Part shown: piece after piece, positions 8,941 through 17,722 of the stretch
Layout: each line of letters begins with the position of its first letter
Numbering within the stretch: the stretch's first letter is position 1
Origin: Chromera velia
Taxonomy: Eukaryota; Sar; Chromeraceae
NCBI GenBank assembly: GCA_018398765.1
Contig: JAHBMJ010001427.1
Span: 86,719 to 106,718 of the forward strand
DNA: 20,000 bases
Direction: 5' to 3'
The notes under the pieces: model-generated
What the model was told of the DNA's origin: nothing
Databases searched by the model: none
What the model saw: the letters and a program-made list of their open reading frames with translations, nothing else
Position numbers and translations under genes: made by a program

Positions 8941-10664
8941 TAATCAACTAAGAATGAAGAATGAGTGTCTCAGCAGCCGGTGCCAGCTGCATGCAAGTAC
9001 ACCTGGAAGTAGACTGCTGCAAGATAATCGATTGGAAACATGAGCAACCATTGATATCAACAAGAGATGCCCCAAAACTGTATCAGATCTGCGTTGAGAC
9101 CTAGGCTGAACCGCACATTTTTTATGTAACAGTATCCTCACCCCACCCGGCTCGTTCTACAAATTATTTTCCCATGGTCGCCCACCCTCTTACGATTCCC
9201 CACCCTTAATTCTGATGTTTCATCTGCCAATTAATACAAGTCGGCCGAGATCCCAACAAAAAAGGTGACCACAGGCAAACGCAGATCTAGTAGATCAGCC
9301 ACGCGACTACAGGGAGAAAATCGAAAACCCAGTTTGACCCACGGGGTAAAAGGTAGGAACAAAGTTTCACGCTTTCCACCGGAGATGGAGAGAAAGGGGG
9401 AGGGGGGGAGAAAGGAGAGGGAATTGATCGCTCTGGAGTTAACCAATATCTACATCTCATCTCTGCCTCCTAGTCTGCCTCTCTCCCTGATAATTGCAGC
9501 TTTCAACAGGATTACTTTTTAGACACAAAGTATTCGGTCAGTCAAATTTGAGCGAAAAGATGATGGAAAGAAAGACAGTTTCTATCACACCCTCATGAGT
9601 ACACATCAAGAAATTCAGTGCCGTCTCTTCTTTCTCAGGCACACCCTGTGTACAATTCGATCGACCATAAAAACCTAGCCATACACATATACTCGTTTTT
9701 TTGCTTGATTTGAATTTCGCTTTTGTTGACTCGATCGGCATGCATCTTAATTGGATGTGATCGCTCAAGTCACTCGATCTTGTTCTCAGACTGGCAGTCC
9801 AACCATCGAGTCCATGCAACGACTTTTGCACAAGGCTCAAATGTGCCTCCATACTGATAGATCGATGGAACAAATGGAGAGAAAAAACCTTCACGTCATG
9901 ATGATACCAGACTTTTAAAAACCAACAGCGTGGCTTGTGAACAGACAAAGACTCAAGTCTTTGCACCGATCCAAACAGGAATGTAGGAAAGAAAGAAATA
10001 AAATTTTTTAAAGAAAAAGAAGGGGAATAGTTTTTCGCGAGAAGACAACGACGGAAGAGAAGACCGAGGACGCCTACATGTGGCTGTATGGGACTGGAGT
10101 CATGAGTGAAAGAGAGGAGAGAATGTGCACGTTCATGATTGGGCAAAAGAGGCTGATGAGCATATCAGAAGTTGAGTACGTGAAAAGCTGAGAACCATCC
10201 GTGCAGCACAGTGCTTGCATGGAGGTCCTGCAAGCACAAAAGTAAGTACATGCATGGAGGAGTTCAGCGATATAAAAGAAAACGATGCTTCCAAAATGAG
10301 CATGCTTTTTGATTTTTTGCTCGCCCGACCCTGTTTTCCTCTGTCTTTCTGTTTGTTGGTCCAAACTTCCGTATACAGTGTTTGTCTGTTTCTCCTTCTT
10401 CCTGTCTGCTTGCCCCTGTCTTCCTGTCTGCCTGTTCCACAGTGTTTCTTTGTTCGCAGTTCGCCCGCCTTTCTTTTTCTGATTTTATTCGTCTGTCTGC
10501 AGGACTATGCAGGACCGACGGTCTGTGACTCGCTCAGTTTCAGGCCTTGGTACTACCTACCCGTTCCTTCCTTTTTTACCACCCATGCAGTATGTCTCTG
10601 GGACTGACGGCAGCAATAGCAAACTCTGGCCCCCGTTGCGACGGAAGCTGACCTTGTCTTCAGC
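8941..10664. other. Mixed-composition stretch, no convincing gene
   Basis: Composition is balanced here compared with the AT-rich blocks. The longest open stretch is on the minus strand at 9538-10146, but it lacks an ATG near its 5' end and any recognisable domain. CTGT- and CTTC-rich patches near 10335-10500 recall the microsatellites. Untranslated exons or introns of the Lys-rich gene on the minus strand could extend into the right-hand end. Confidence 0.4.
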
Positions 10665-10988
10665 TCAAGTGGGTTGAGAAGTCTTTGCCTTCTTGTGTTG
10701 GTGCTTACTTTTGCTTGAAGTTCTACCTCTGTCTCCTTCATCGGGCTGATCTCGGTTTCGGTCTTTGTCCTTCTCTTTCTTGTCTTTTTTCTCCTTCCTG
10801 TCTTTTTTCTGCTTCTTGTCCTTCTTGTCTTTTTTCTCCTTCCTCTCCTTCTCATCTGTTTTCTTTTTCTGCTCCTTCTCGTTTCTTCTCTCCTTCTCAT
10901 TTTTTTCCTTCTTCTGCCTTTTCGCTTTTTTGCTACTGCTCTCCTTTGGACGCTCCTCATCCGCAGAACCGTCTTCACCATAGTGGTC
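10665..10988 (-). CDS. 3' exon of a Lys/Glu/Asp-rich charged protein (partial)
   Basis: The minus strand has a 107-codon open frame ending in TGA at 10667-10665. It has no ATG and is closed upstream by a TGA at 10991-10989, so it can only be an internal-to-terminal exon. The translation starts GEDGSADEERPKESSSKKAK and continues as a dense KEK/DKK array (KEKKDKKDKKQKKDRKEKKD), then DRNRDQPDEGDRGRTSSKSK and a polar KAKTSQPT end. Such tails occur in nucleolar, splicing and chromatin proteins; which one this is cannot be told. A second minus-strand frame over the same bases is Arg-rich. I prefer the Lys/Glu frame because it ends in varied, protein-like sequence. The acceptor is not resolved: CTGCAG lies near 11010, but it would leave a stop in this frame. 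Confidence 0.5.
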   Translation of the reverse strand, partial: DHYGEDGSADEERPKESSSKKAKRQKKEKNEKERRNEKEQKKKTDEKERKEKKDKKDKKQKKDRKEKKDKKEKDKDRNRDQPDEGDRGRTSSKSKHQHKKAKTSQPT

Positions 10989-11310
10989 TCACCGTCTCTT
11001 GGAGTCTCTGCAGATACGCACAACAACAAAATGCAACAGAGAAATGACGCAGATCGGGGCAGGTAGCATCGTAACAACACCTTAAGCATCTCAGAAGGAA
11101 ACCAAGTCAGAGCAACATTTTTGAACCTTTTGCGCTCCAAGCGCACTCACTGTGTTTCTCTTTCATTTCTCATTTCCCCCCCTTGCCTGAATCGACCGAC
11201 TATCCTTCAGAGGGACAGAACGGGAAATTCGAAAAGTGTAGGGCGTCTTTTCACCTTCATTCAAAGATGATCAGCCTTGTCCTTCGTTACTCAGCAAGAA
11301 ACACCACACA

Positions 11311-11397
11311 AGCAATCAAATTGAAAGAAACAGCACCTTAGCAATCAAATTGAAAGAAACATGACACAAGCAATCACATTGAAAGAAAGACCACGTA
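11311..11397. repeat. Three tandem copies of a 29 bp unit
   Basis: Copies beginning AGCAATCA(A/C)ATTGAAAGAAA start at 11311, 11340 and 11369, an exact 29-base period. The first two share AGCAATCAAATTGAAAGAAA exactly. The part after the shared core is more variable. No coding frame is associated. Confidence 0.9.
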
Positions 11398-11759
11398 ACC
11401 AGACTCACCTCATGGGAAGAGCAGATGAAGACGTCGCTGCGTGATCGAAACAGAGCTGAGAAGCACTGCAGTCAGAAGAAAGAAGTAACGAGACTTGTGA
11501 TGCTGAGGAAAGTCCTCCCATCAAGAGCGATGCATGCTCTTATTTCTCTGATGGCAAGGCCAGCAAAAGAGACCACAGACAAAATTGATGCCGCCAGAAA
11601 ATCGGGTCCTTAACCGAAGAGGTACAAAGAAATATTTATTTTGGTACCAGTTCATTCATACTGCTGTTTTTTTTCCCTCCTATTTTTCTTCATCTGCGTG
11701 TCCAACCCTTTTTCTCTCTATCTCGTCCCCCCTCTCTGTCTACACGAGCCTTGAACAAC
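11398..11759. other. Stretch between the 29 bp repeat and the triplication
   Basis: A plus-strand frame of 62 codons at 11425-11613 begins with ATG and is basic, but it shows no domain and may be chance. A pyrimidine-rich run at about 11665-11790 precedes the first copy of the triplicated unit. Confidence 0.3.
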
Positions 11760-12447
11760 CACTTCTCTTTCTCTTTTCATTTCTCTTTCAGTGTACCCAC
11801 CCATCAGAGTTCTCAGCTGTAGCAGCCACGCTGCAGACTCTGAGGTAGAGGGGCACGAACGGGTGTGAAAGAGTGAAGGAACATCCAGATGGGAGCACAC
11901 CAGTGCGAAAGTCAATTCTGTCTGCCGTGTCAATCCAGAGGAGACCCAGTGAGGGAATTTAGCAGGGACCGGGGTCGTCCAAAAATACATCCAGGATCCG
12001 GTTCGAGGAGAGGAGAGGAGAGGAGAGGAGAGTATACATTTGTGACGTTGTAGGGGGGCACACAGTCGATCAGATGCAGGGAAGGGAAACAGGATAAAAG
12101 AAGGACGGTGAGTAGGCATTTGGGTACCACTTGTGTGCATTTGAGAAAACGAAACAGGGGGGGGACAATCCAGAGAGAAGATGCGAAAGAAAACTCAAGA
12201 CAGTTCGAAAAGAAAAAGAATGGCTCAAGCTTACTGACCAGCCGATGAATGGATTCGTGCATTCCCCTACAATTTGTTAGCCAAAAAACGCGGACCATGC
12301 CTTTCTGACAAAGGCATGCTCTGAAGGGTGCCAGCCAACCATCCAAGCATGTTACATATTTTCAGGAATCAATCATTTGCACCCACGCTTTGGCTGAGAG
12401 GCTCAGGAACCTCTGACATGAAATTTCATGATTCAGTGACAAACCAT
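11760..12447 (+). repeat. Triplicated ~680 bp unit, copy 1 (688 bp)
   Basis: The copy starts at CACTTCTCTTTCTC. It contains a pyrimidine tract ending in TTTCAG (to 11791), an exon-like cassette at 11792-12107, a consensus donor GACG|GTGAGT, and a downstream intron-like part with the GACAATCCAGAGAGAAG segment. In the reading frame that is open in copy 2, this copy has stops (for example CTGTAG), a 6-base insertion near the start and an expanded AGGAG run at about 12004-12032. The cassette is 316 bases long. Confidence 0.92.
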
Positions 12448-13125
12448 CACTTCTCTTTCTCTTTCTATTCCTCTTTCAGTGTACCCACCCATCAGAGTCC
12501 TCAGCTACAGCAGCCGCGCTACAGAGGTAGAGGGGTACGAACGGGTATGAAAGAGCGAGGGAACATCCGGGTGGGAGCATACCAGTGCGAAAGTCAATTC
12601 CGTCCGCCATGTCAATCTAGAGGAGACCCATTGAGGGAATTCAGCAGGGACCGGGGTCGTCCAGAGATACATTCAGAATCCGGTTCGAGGAGAGAAGAAG
12701 AGAGGAGGGTGTACATTTGTGACGTTGTAGGGGGCCGCGCAGTCGATCAGATGCAGGGAAGGGAAACAGGACAAAAGAAGGACGGTGAGTAGGCATTCGG
12801 GTACCACTTGTGTGCATTTGGGAAAACGAAACAGGGGGGGGACAATCCAGAGAGAAGATGCGAAAGAAAACTCAAGACAGTTCGAAAAGAAAAAGAATGG
12901 CTCAAACTTACTGACCAGCCGATGAATGGATTCGCGTATTCCCCTGCAATTTGTTAGCCAAAAAACATAGACCATGCCTTTCTGACAAAGACATGCTCTG
13001 AAGGGTGCCAGCCGACCATCCGAACACGTTATATATTATCAGGAATCAATCACTTTGCACCCACGCTTTGGCTGAGAGGCCCAGGAACCTCTGACATGAA
13101 ATTTCACGATTCAGTGACGAACTAC
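12448..13125 (+). repeat. Triplicated ~680 bp unit, copy 2 (678 bp), with open cassette
   Basis: The layout matches copy 1: pyrimidine tract and CAG to 12479, cassette 12480-12784 (305 bases), donor GACG|GTGAGT. In this copy the cassette is open throughout in one plus-strand frame, giving an Arg/Gly/Glu/Gln-rich peptide (PTHQSPQLQQPRYRGRGVR near its start, QMQGRETGQKKDG at its end). If translated it would be a disordered, RGG-like segment. The frame is not open in copies 1 and 3, so coding is uncertain. Confidence 0.92.
12480..12784 (+). other. Possible exon (101 open codons, Arg/Gly-rich)
   Basis: Sequence between the acceptor and donor of copy 2. It is the only one of the three cassettes that is open in this frame, and its length (305) is not a multiple of three. 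It could be a live exon of a plus-strand gene with two decayed neighbours, or all three may be non-coding units that happen to carry splice-like signals. No recognised domain is present. Confidence 0.3.
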
Positions 13126-13736
13126 CACTTCTCTTTCTCTTTCCATTCCTCTTTCAGTATACCCACCCGTCAGAGTCCTCAGCCACAGCAGCCGCGCTGC
13201 AGAGGTAGAGGGGCACAAACGGGTATGAAAGAGCAAGGAAACATCCGGGTGGGAGCACACTAGTGCGAAAGTCAATTCCGCCCGCCGTGTTGATCCACAA
13301 GAGACCCATTGAGGGAATTCAACAGGGACTGGAGTCGTCCAGAGATACATCCAAAATCTGGTTTGAGGAGAGGAGAGGAGAGGAGGGTGTACATTCGTGA
13401 TATTGTAGGGGGTCGCGCAGTCAATCAGATGCAGGGAAGGGAAGCAGGACAAAAGAAGGACGGTGAGTAGGCATTCGGGTACCACTTGTGTGCATTTGGG
13501 AAAACGAAACACGGGAGGGACAATCTAGAGAGAAAATGTGAAAGAAAACTTAAGGCAGTTCGAAAAGAAAAAGAATGGCTCAAGCTTACTGACCAGCCGG
13601 TGAATGGATTCGCGCATTCCCCTGCAATTTATCATCCGAGCACATTAATATATATTGTCAGGAATCAATCACTTGTACCCATGCTTCGGCTGAGAGGCTC
13701 AGGGACCTCTGACATGAAATTTTGCGATTCAGTAAC
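13126..13736 (+). repeat. Triplicated ~680 bp unit, copy 3 (611 bp, internal deletion)
   Basis: The cassette spans 13158-13462 (305 bases) with the same TTTCAG acceptor and GACG|GTGAGT donor. Compared with copies 1 and 2 it lacks about 65 bases after CCCCTGCAATTT (around 13630), including the TTAGCCAAAAAAC and GACCATGCCTTTCTGAC segments. The frame open in copy 2 is broken by TAG where copy 2 has CAG. Homology ends at about 13736. Confidence 0.92.
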
Positions 13737-14286
13737 CCATGGACGGTATAGAAAGAAGAAAGGGATCTCTCTCAAAAGACCGTGTGTGCAGCTTGACTAA
13801 GGCTGACCGTGTAATACCAAGGAAACGTCGTCTTCTCTCGTAGGCTGAAGCGCTGGTTCCCTCGACAGGCACTTTGGTCGGCTGCTCTGGCGTCTGTGGG
13901 TGCTACTCCTCTCCGTCTCTGTCCATTCGCTCTTCCCCTCCTCTGCTTGCAGCGGCAGAAAGTGCAGTGCTACCCTGCTGTGCCAGTAAAGAGGACGTCT
14001 GCAGCCTTTTTACAGCTACTCTTGCGATCTCTGCATTCAAGACAGCGCAAGCAAACTCATTTTCCTATCGTTAGAGTAAGGTTGTGCACTTATGGATAAC
14101 ATGCGATAAGAACCGAAGCAAAGAGCATGGACGACAAGAAGTAAGTAGGCAAAGAAGAAATGGCAGACTCAAAATGGAGCGAATAAACGGATTTGAAACA
14201 TCGTACGTTTGGTGGACGGAGGGAAGGCTTGACAGAGCAGGAGCTCCAAGCACCCTTCAAATTGGCATTTCTGAAGCTACACTGAC
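13737..14286. other. Spacer between the triplication and the kinase remnant
   Basis: Short frames of 60-70 codons exist on both strands (for example plus 13874-14074, Ser/Ala/Cys-rich) with no domain. The region may contain the last intron and 3' end of the kinase gene, because a donor-like ATTG|GTCAGT is present at 14287/14286. I could not find a confident next exon. Confidence 0.35.
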
Positions 14287-14809
14287 CAATCAATTCGTCT
14301 CTGTCTTTGTTCTGAAGGTTGGAGGTGGGGGGCCCTACTGGCTCTCCCGAGGGTTCGTCGTTCAGGTCGGCGTGACAAAGTGCGAACCAGGGATGGGCGA
14401 GTGCCTGTGAGGCACTGAGTCATACGGAGGGGTCGAGGGAGAGTAGCTGTCTCAGCAGATCTTGACACTCTGTGCTCATATTCTGAAGTTCAGGAAAGTG
14501 TGCAATTACTCCCCCCTCCCCCTCAAGGACGGTTCGAATCTTTTTCAACTGATCGGCCTCGTCCTCTCCTTTGAATATGGGCTGACTCAAGATCATCTTG
14601 GCAAACATACATCCGAATGACCACATGTGTGATCCCTCATTGTAGGTCTTCTTCCTAAGTACTTCTAGGACCCGGTACTATCGGGTCTGGACATAGTCGG
14701 TCAAGACCATTGCCTACCCCTCATTGTCTGCCAGACACCTCGAAAGGCCGAGATCACAAATGCGAAGCTCAAGTTGTGGAGAGGAATTCACGAGCAGGTT
14801 TGCAGGCTT

Positions 14810-15201
14810 CTGCAACAAGAAGACAGGCAACAAAAAAAGTTAGCATACAAGAAAGAGCACTTGTTGATGATATTGGTGTATCTGTTTACTCGTATTGCTG
14901 TGGCTGCATGATACCGGTGCTTTGAAAATTCCGTCTCTTGGTATCTTTTCGTTCCACACACACGACAATCTCGTCTCACATGAATTCATAGTCTGTGTCA
15001 ATATCTGTCTAAGATTCTAGGCTCCCAGCAAATCGACTGCATGAGCACACCATGAGTCCTTTTTCCTATATATCTGCTTACTATGTCCCACAGTAACGTT
15101 GAAGTGAATCTGTAACCTCTGCTTCCTCTTTTTTGGCGTGCTTCAGTCAACTGTGTCTTCCTCTATGCATGTAATAATTCATTGCGGCCCGACCGACTGA
15201 C
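14810..15201 (-). other. Kinase intron 2
   Basis: The minus-strand donor is GATCTG|GTCAGTCGG at 15201 and the acceptor is TCTTGTTGCAG|AAGCCT at 14810. It separates HRDL from KPANLL in phase 0. No other feature is seen inside. Confidence 0.8.
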
Positions 15202-15349
15202 CAGATCCCTGTGCAGAATGCCCATGCCGTGGAGGTATTTGATTCCACGAACAGTCTCGTAAGCGAAGAAACGGATCTGATCTTCGTCAAGGGTCTGAGT
15301 CTCCAGAATCTTCTGCAGAGAGCGCTCCATCAGATTGAGGACAATCGAC

Positions 15350-15531
15350 CTGCACAGACAAAAAAGAACAGCACAGGGAATACATGCACACAGGTAGTTG
15401 TAGATCTGCCCAGAGAAGGGCTGTTCTGAATTATTCTCATGTCGACAGGAGTATTGCGTAGGACCGCTCGTCATGCAGTCTCTGACTTTAGAATAAGATG
15501 CTGCATCGATCTAAGAGCAGCATCGGCTTAC
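15350..15531 (-). other. Kinase intron 1
   Basis: The donor AGAAT|GTAAGCC (15531) and acceptor TTTTTGTCTGTGCAG|GTCG (15350) split an ATG codon, and the join gives the LRMSIVLNLMERSL segment expected before the catalytic loop. Length is 182 bases. Confidence 0.8.
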
Positions 15532-15817
15532 ATTCTCAATCCATCCGTCTGGTTGTCCACCATGAACCCTTCAATCTGCACAAAGTTCCTGTGTCCCTTC
15601 AGTTCTTCAAGGAACAACACTTCCTTCACCCATATCCAAACTGTCCCTTCGCTTGCCAAGGACATAGTTGACTCCTTGAGCGCAGCCTTCTCCCCGGTTT
15701 CTCGGTCAACGACTTGGTGTACCACTGAAGAGACCCCCCTCTCCAACACTCGCTGAATCTCATACCTTTCCATTGTGTTGGAGAGGACCTGCGCGGCGTG
15801 TAGCGGCATGTCGACTA

Positions 15818-16559
15818 CTGAGACAAGGATCAAAGAAATTAGAAAACACTCGTTCACTCTGACAAATCTCTAAAAGACCCTCCAAATCTATATTAATACA
15901 ATAGACGGGTTGACCGACGGCGGTCCGACACGTAGAAATGAAGGTATTCACTAAATGGTGACATATAGGCTGTTGATCATTGTTGATCAGTAGCGCAGCT
16001 TGTCTATTCTTGTTTGGCGAACAAAAGTCCAGATAAAGATAGTCAAAGGATTTTGGCTGCAAGATACGCACCATTATGCACCGTTACATGCATGCATACG
16101 CGCAGCCCATACATGCATGCATATGCATGCAGCAGAAGCTTTACAACAACTAGCTTATACGGAGCTGTTTAACAGAGCGGGCGTGCATCGCACGCCGAAG
16201 TATTTCGGACTGCATGCCTAGTTCGCGGGTGAACCATATATATAGTGAACAGAATAGAGGTGTAGTAGTAGTATCTGGTGTTACCTCGCGTACATAAACT
16301 GCGTGTTTTATCAATTCTAGCGATTCAGCTTCCCCTTACTTCCCCTAAACATAACGTTTTGATATGCTTTACGATATTTTCAGAGTAATCTTCAGAGTAT
16401 TTGAGTACGTATACATCAGATTTAGTTAGAGTAAACTAAATTAAATGAACTACACTAGACTAGAAACTACTAAAAATTAGACTATAGATTATAGTTTAAA
16501 ACGCTATATAGATTCTATTATAGAAGTATATAAAAGACAAAAATATGGTAAACCTGTGC
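15818..16559. other. 5' flank of the kinase and AT-rich spacer
   Basis: TTGTCTCAG at 15826-15818 on the minus strand is a possible acceptor for a 5' untranslated exon, which would give the kinase a spliced leader segment. Further out are ATGCATGC-rich runs (16085-16130) and an AT-rich stretch with no gene. Confidence 0.4.
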
Positions 16560-17010
16560 TACACAGTACGGTTAGGGGGAACTACCGGGGAGGTCGAGCG
16601 ATTTCATGGTGACCATGGATTTGGTAATTCGTAAGCGGTAACTAGAAGGATCCTAGACCCCAGTGTCAAGTAACCATAGCGATGGTAGTTTGGATCAAAG
16701 GCCCTGGCAAAGCAGTAAAAAAAACGTGCAAGCGTGTGTTCTCTAAATTTTACGATTGATTTATTTGATTCTATAGAGAGAGTAGTGACCATGTTTGATT
16801 TGATTATATTTGATTTGATTTGATTTGAGCTTCAACCTCAAATATTTGATATTTGAGGTAAGATTTGAGGTTAACCTCTTAGGGTTCCTCACTGAGTCAC
16901 TGACTTACTATCACTCTGATCATTTTTCTCATGACAATAGTTATCAGAACATTTCCGATGTGTGTTTCAAAAATTTAAACAAAAATACGTAAAATTATAA
17001 CTTATCAGTT

Positions 17011-17172
17011 CCGTAAAAAAAATATGCCTGTGTGGCAGTGTATATACACTAGTCACTAAGACTCACTCTAGTACTACTAGAGATTAAGAACCCGTAAAAA
17101 AAATATGCCTGTGTGGCAGTGTATATACACTAGTCACTAAGACTCACTCTAGTACTACTAGAGATTAAGAAC
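17011..17172. repeat. Two identical 81 bp tandem copies
   Basis: Copies at 17011-17091 and 17092-17172 begin CCGTAAAAAAAATATG and end GAGATTAAGAAC. They appear identical apart from the final base. Each contains the self-complementary GTGTATATACAC and CTCTAGTACTACTAGAG. The duplication lies inside the 940 bp element and is recent relative to it. Confidence 0.95.
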
Positions 17173-17254
17173 GTAAAATTGATAGATTTGAAATTGCATA
17201 TGACTTTTTGTTAATACGATAAAGTTAGAGCACGTACCAAAATTGAGGTGACAA

Positions 17255-17599
17255 TCATTCAACTTTATGGCACTTCCTTTTCCTCTTCTTCATAATCACT
17301 TTCTTCAATGTGAATCGAATCGATCGGTGGTGGGAGCTGCTGAGAGCTTTTTCTCTGGCTTTTCGGCTTTCCAGGAGTGGGTGCTCCTGGGCTTCTATTC
17401 GGTTGCGGAGATCGAGATAACAACGGGGTGAGACACAAATAGTTTCTCCTTCCCCCTCGGCTCCTTGTATTTTCACCTGACACTGAATCACATTTGCCCC
17501 TTTTTGTACGGACCGTATTTTTTTTGCGTACCCGGCTCTAAAAACAAATGCGTCCTTCTTCATTTTTTCGGGACCTTCATATTTGAGGTTGAAAGTCAT
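17255..17599 (-). CDS. Hypothetical 114-residue frame inside the hAT-like element
   Basis: The first ATG is at 17599-17597 and the stop at 17257-17255. The first part looks protein-like (MTFNLKYEGPEKMKKDAFVF, then KKIRSVQKGANVIQCQVKIQ), and the second half turns basic and polar (RKAREKALSSSHHRSIRFTL, ending KKRKRKCHKVE). I recognise no transposase motif or other domain. A second minus-strand frame (17265-17483) overlaps it and has an acidic Pro/Ser-rich end. One of the two may be a captured host fragment or a remnant of the element's own gene. Confidence 0.3.
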   Translation of the reverse strand: MTFNLKYEGPEKMKKDAFVFRAGYAKKIRSVQKGANVIQCQVKIQGAEGEGETICVSPRCYLDLRNRIEAQEHPLLESRKAREKALSSSHHRSIRFTLKKVIMKKRKRKCHKVE

Positions 17600-17722
17600 A
17601 TTGATTAAATATTTGATCGTATTTGATAGATCTTTAAACACTAGGTCCTCCCTGACTGGATATTTGATTTGAGCTTAAGCCCTACCTTAAATCAAATCAA
17701 ATCAAATTAAACATGGTCACTA

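Larger units (their letters stand above)
14287..15809 (-). pseudogene. MAP-kinase-like (TDY class, CMGC) protein kinase pseudogene
   Basis: Three exons on the minus strand join cleanly. Exon A is 15809-15532 (start MPLHAAQ; a second ATG at 15773 begins MERYEIQ). Exon B is 15349-15202 and exon C is 14809 to about 14287. The first splice (AT|GTAAGC..GTGCAG|G) rebuilds LRMSIVLNLMERSL; the second (CTG|GTCAGT..TTGCAG|AAG) rebuilds HRDLKPANLL. Visible kinase parts are a weak Gly loop (LERGVSSVV), the ATP-site Lys in AALK (residue 45), HRD (139-141), Asn146, DLG (161-163) and the TDY activation motif in LTDYVQTR. MWSFGCMFAK and the late-lobe LSASQALAHPWF follow. In-frame stops lie at 14716-14714 (TAG, before the TDY motif), 14680-14678 (TAG where Trp of TRWYRAPE belongs) and 14422-14420 (TGA in DPSV*LSAS). 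APE is also degraded to VLE. Intact relatives phosphorylate Ser/Thr in MAPK cascades; this copy should not. Confidence 0.85.
16783..17722. mobile_element. 940 bp hAT-like non-autonomous transposon
   Basis: TAGTGACCATGTTT at the left end is repeated in inverse at the right end (AAACATGGTCACTA, ending at 17722). Imperfect TTTGATTTGATT repeats continue the inverted repeat for about 40 more bases. Flanks AGAGAGAG (16775-16782) and AGAGAGAA (17723-17730) match at 7 of 8 positions, consistent with an 8 bp duplication, although this is simple sequence. The terminal TAGTG fits the YARNG pattern of hAT ends. Inside are a tandem 81 bp duplication and a minus-strand frame at 17255-17599. Confidence 0.75.

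Noticed and set aside
9538-10146. 202-codon minus-strand open stretch
   Set aside because: It opens with TTG, not ATG, and its first ATG lies far inside. There is no recognisable domain, and one frame of this length in 20 kb is not far from chance.
10553-11146. Arg-rich 197-codon minus-strand frame
   Set aside because: It is the out-of-phase reading of the purine-rich exon. The Lys/Glu frame ends in more varied, protein-like sequence.
11718-13512. Minus-strand frames running through the triplicated unit
   Set aside because: They are Ser/Leu/Pro-rich readings of the same DNA. Copy 2 has an in-frame stop where the others have Trp, and conserved splice-like signals point to the plus strand.
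14510-14550. Possible tRNA B box (GGTTCGAATC)
   Set aside because: The bases lie within the kinase exon, and no cloverleaf or A box can be drawn around them. The similar GATTCGAATCC near 8538 also lacks a tRNA context.
14678-14716. TAG as a reassigned sense codon
   Set aside because: One TAG replaces Trp and the other an uncertain residue, a TGA also interrupts the frame, and the best genes in the window end at TAA. No single reassignment explains all three.
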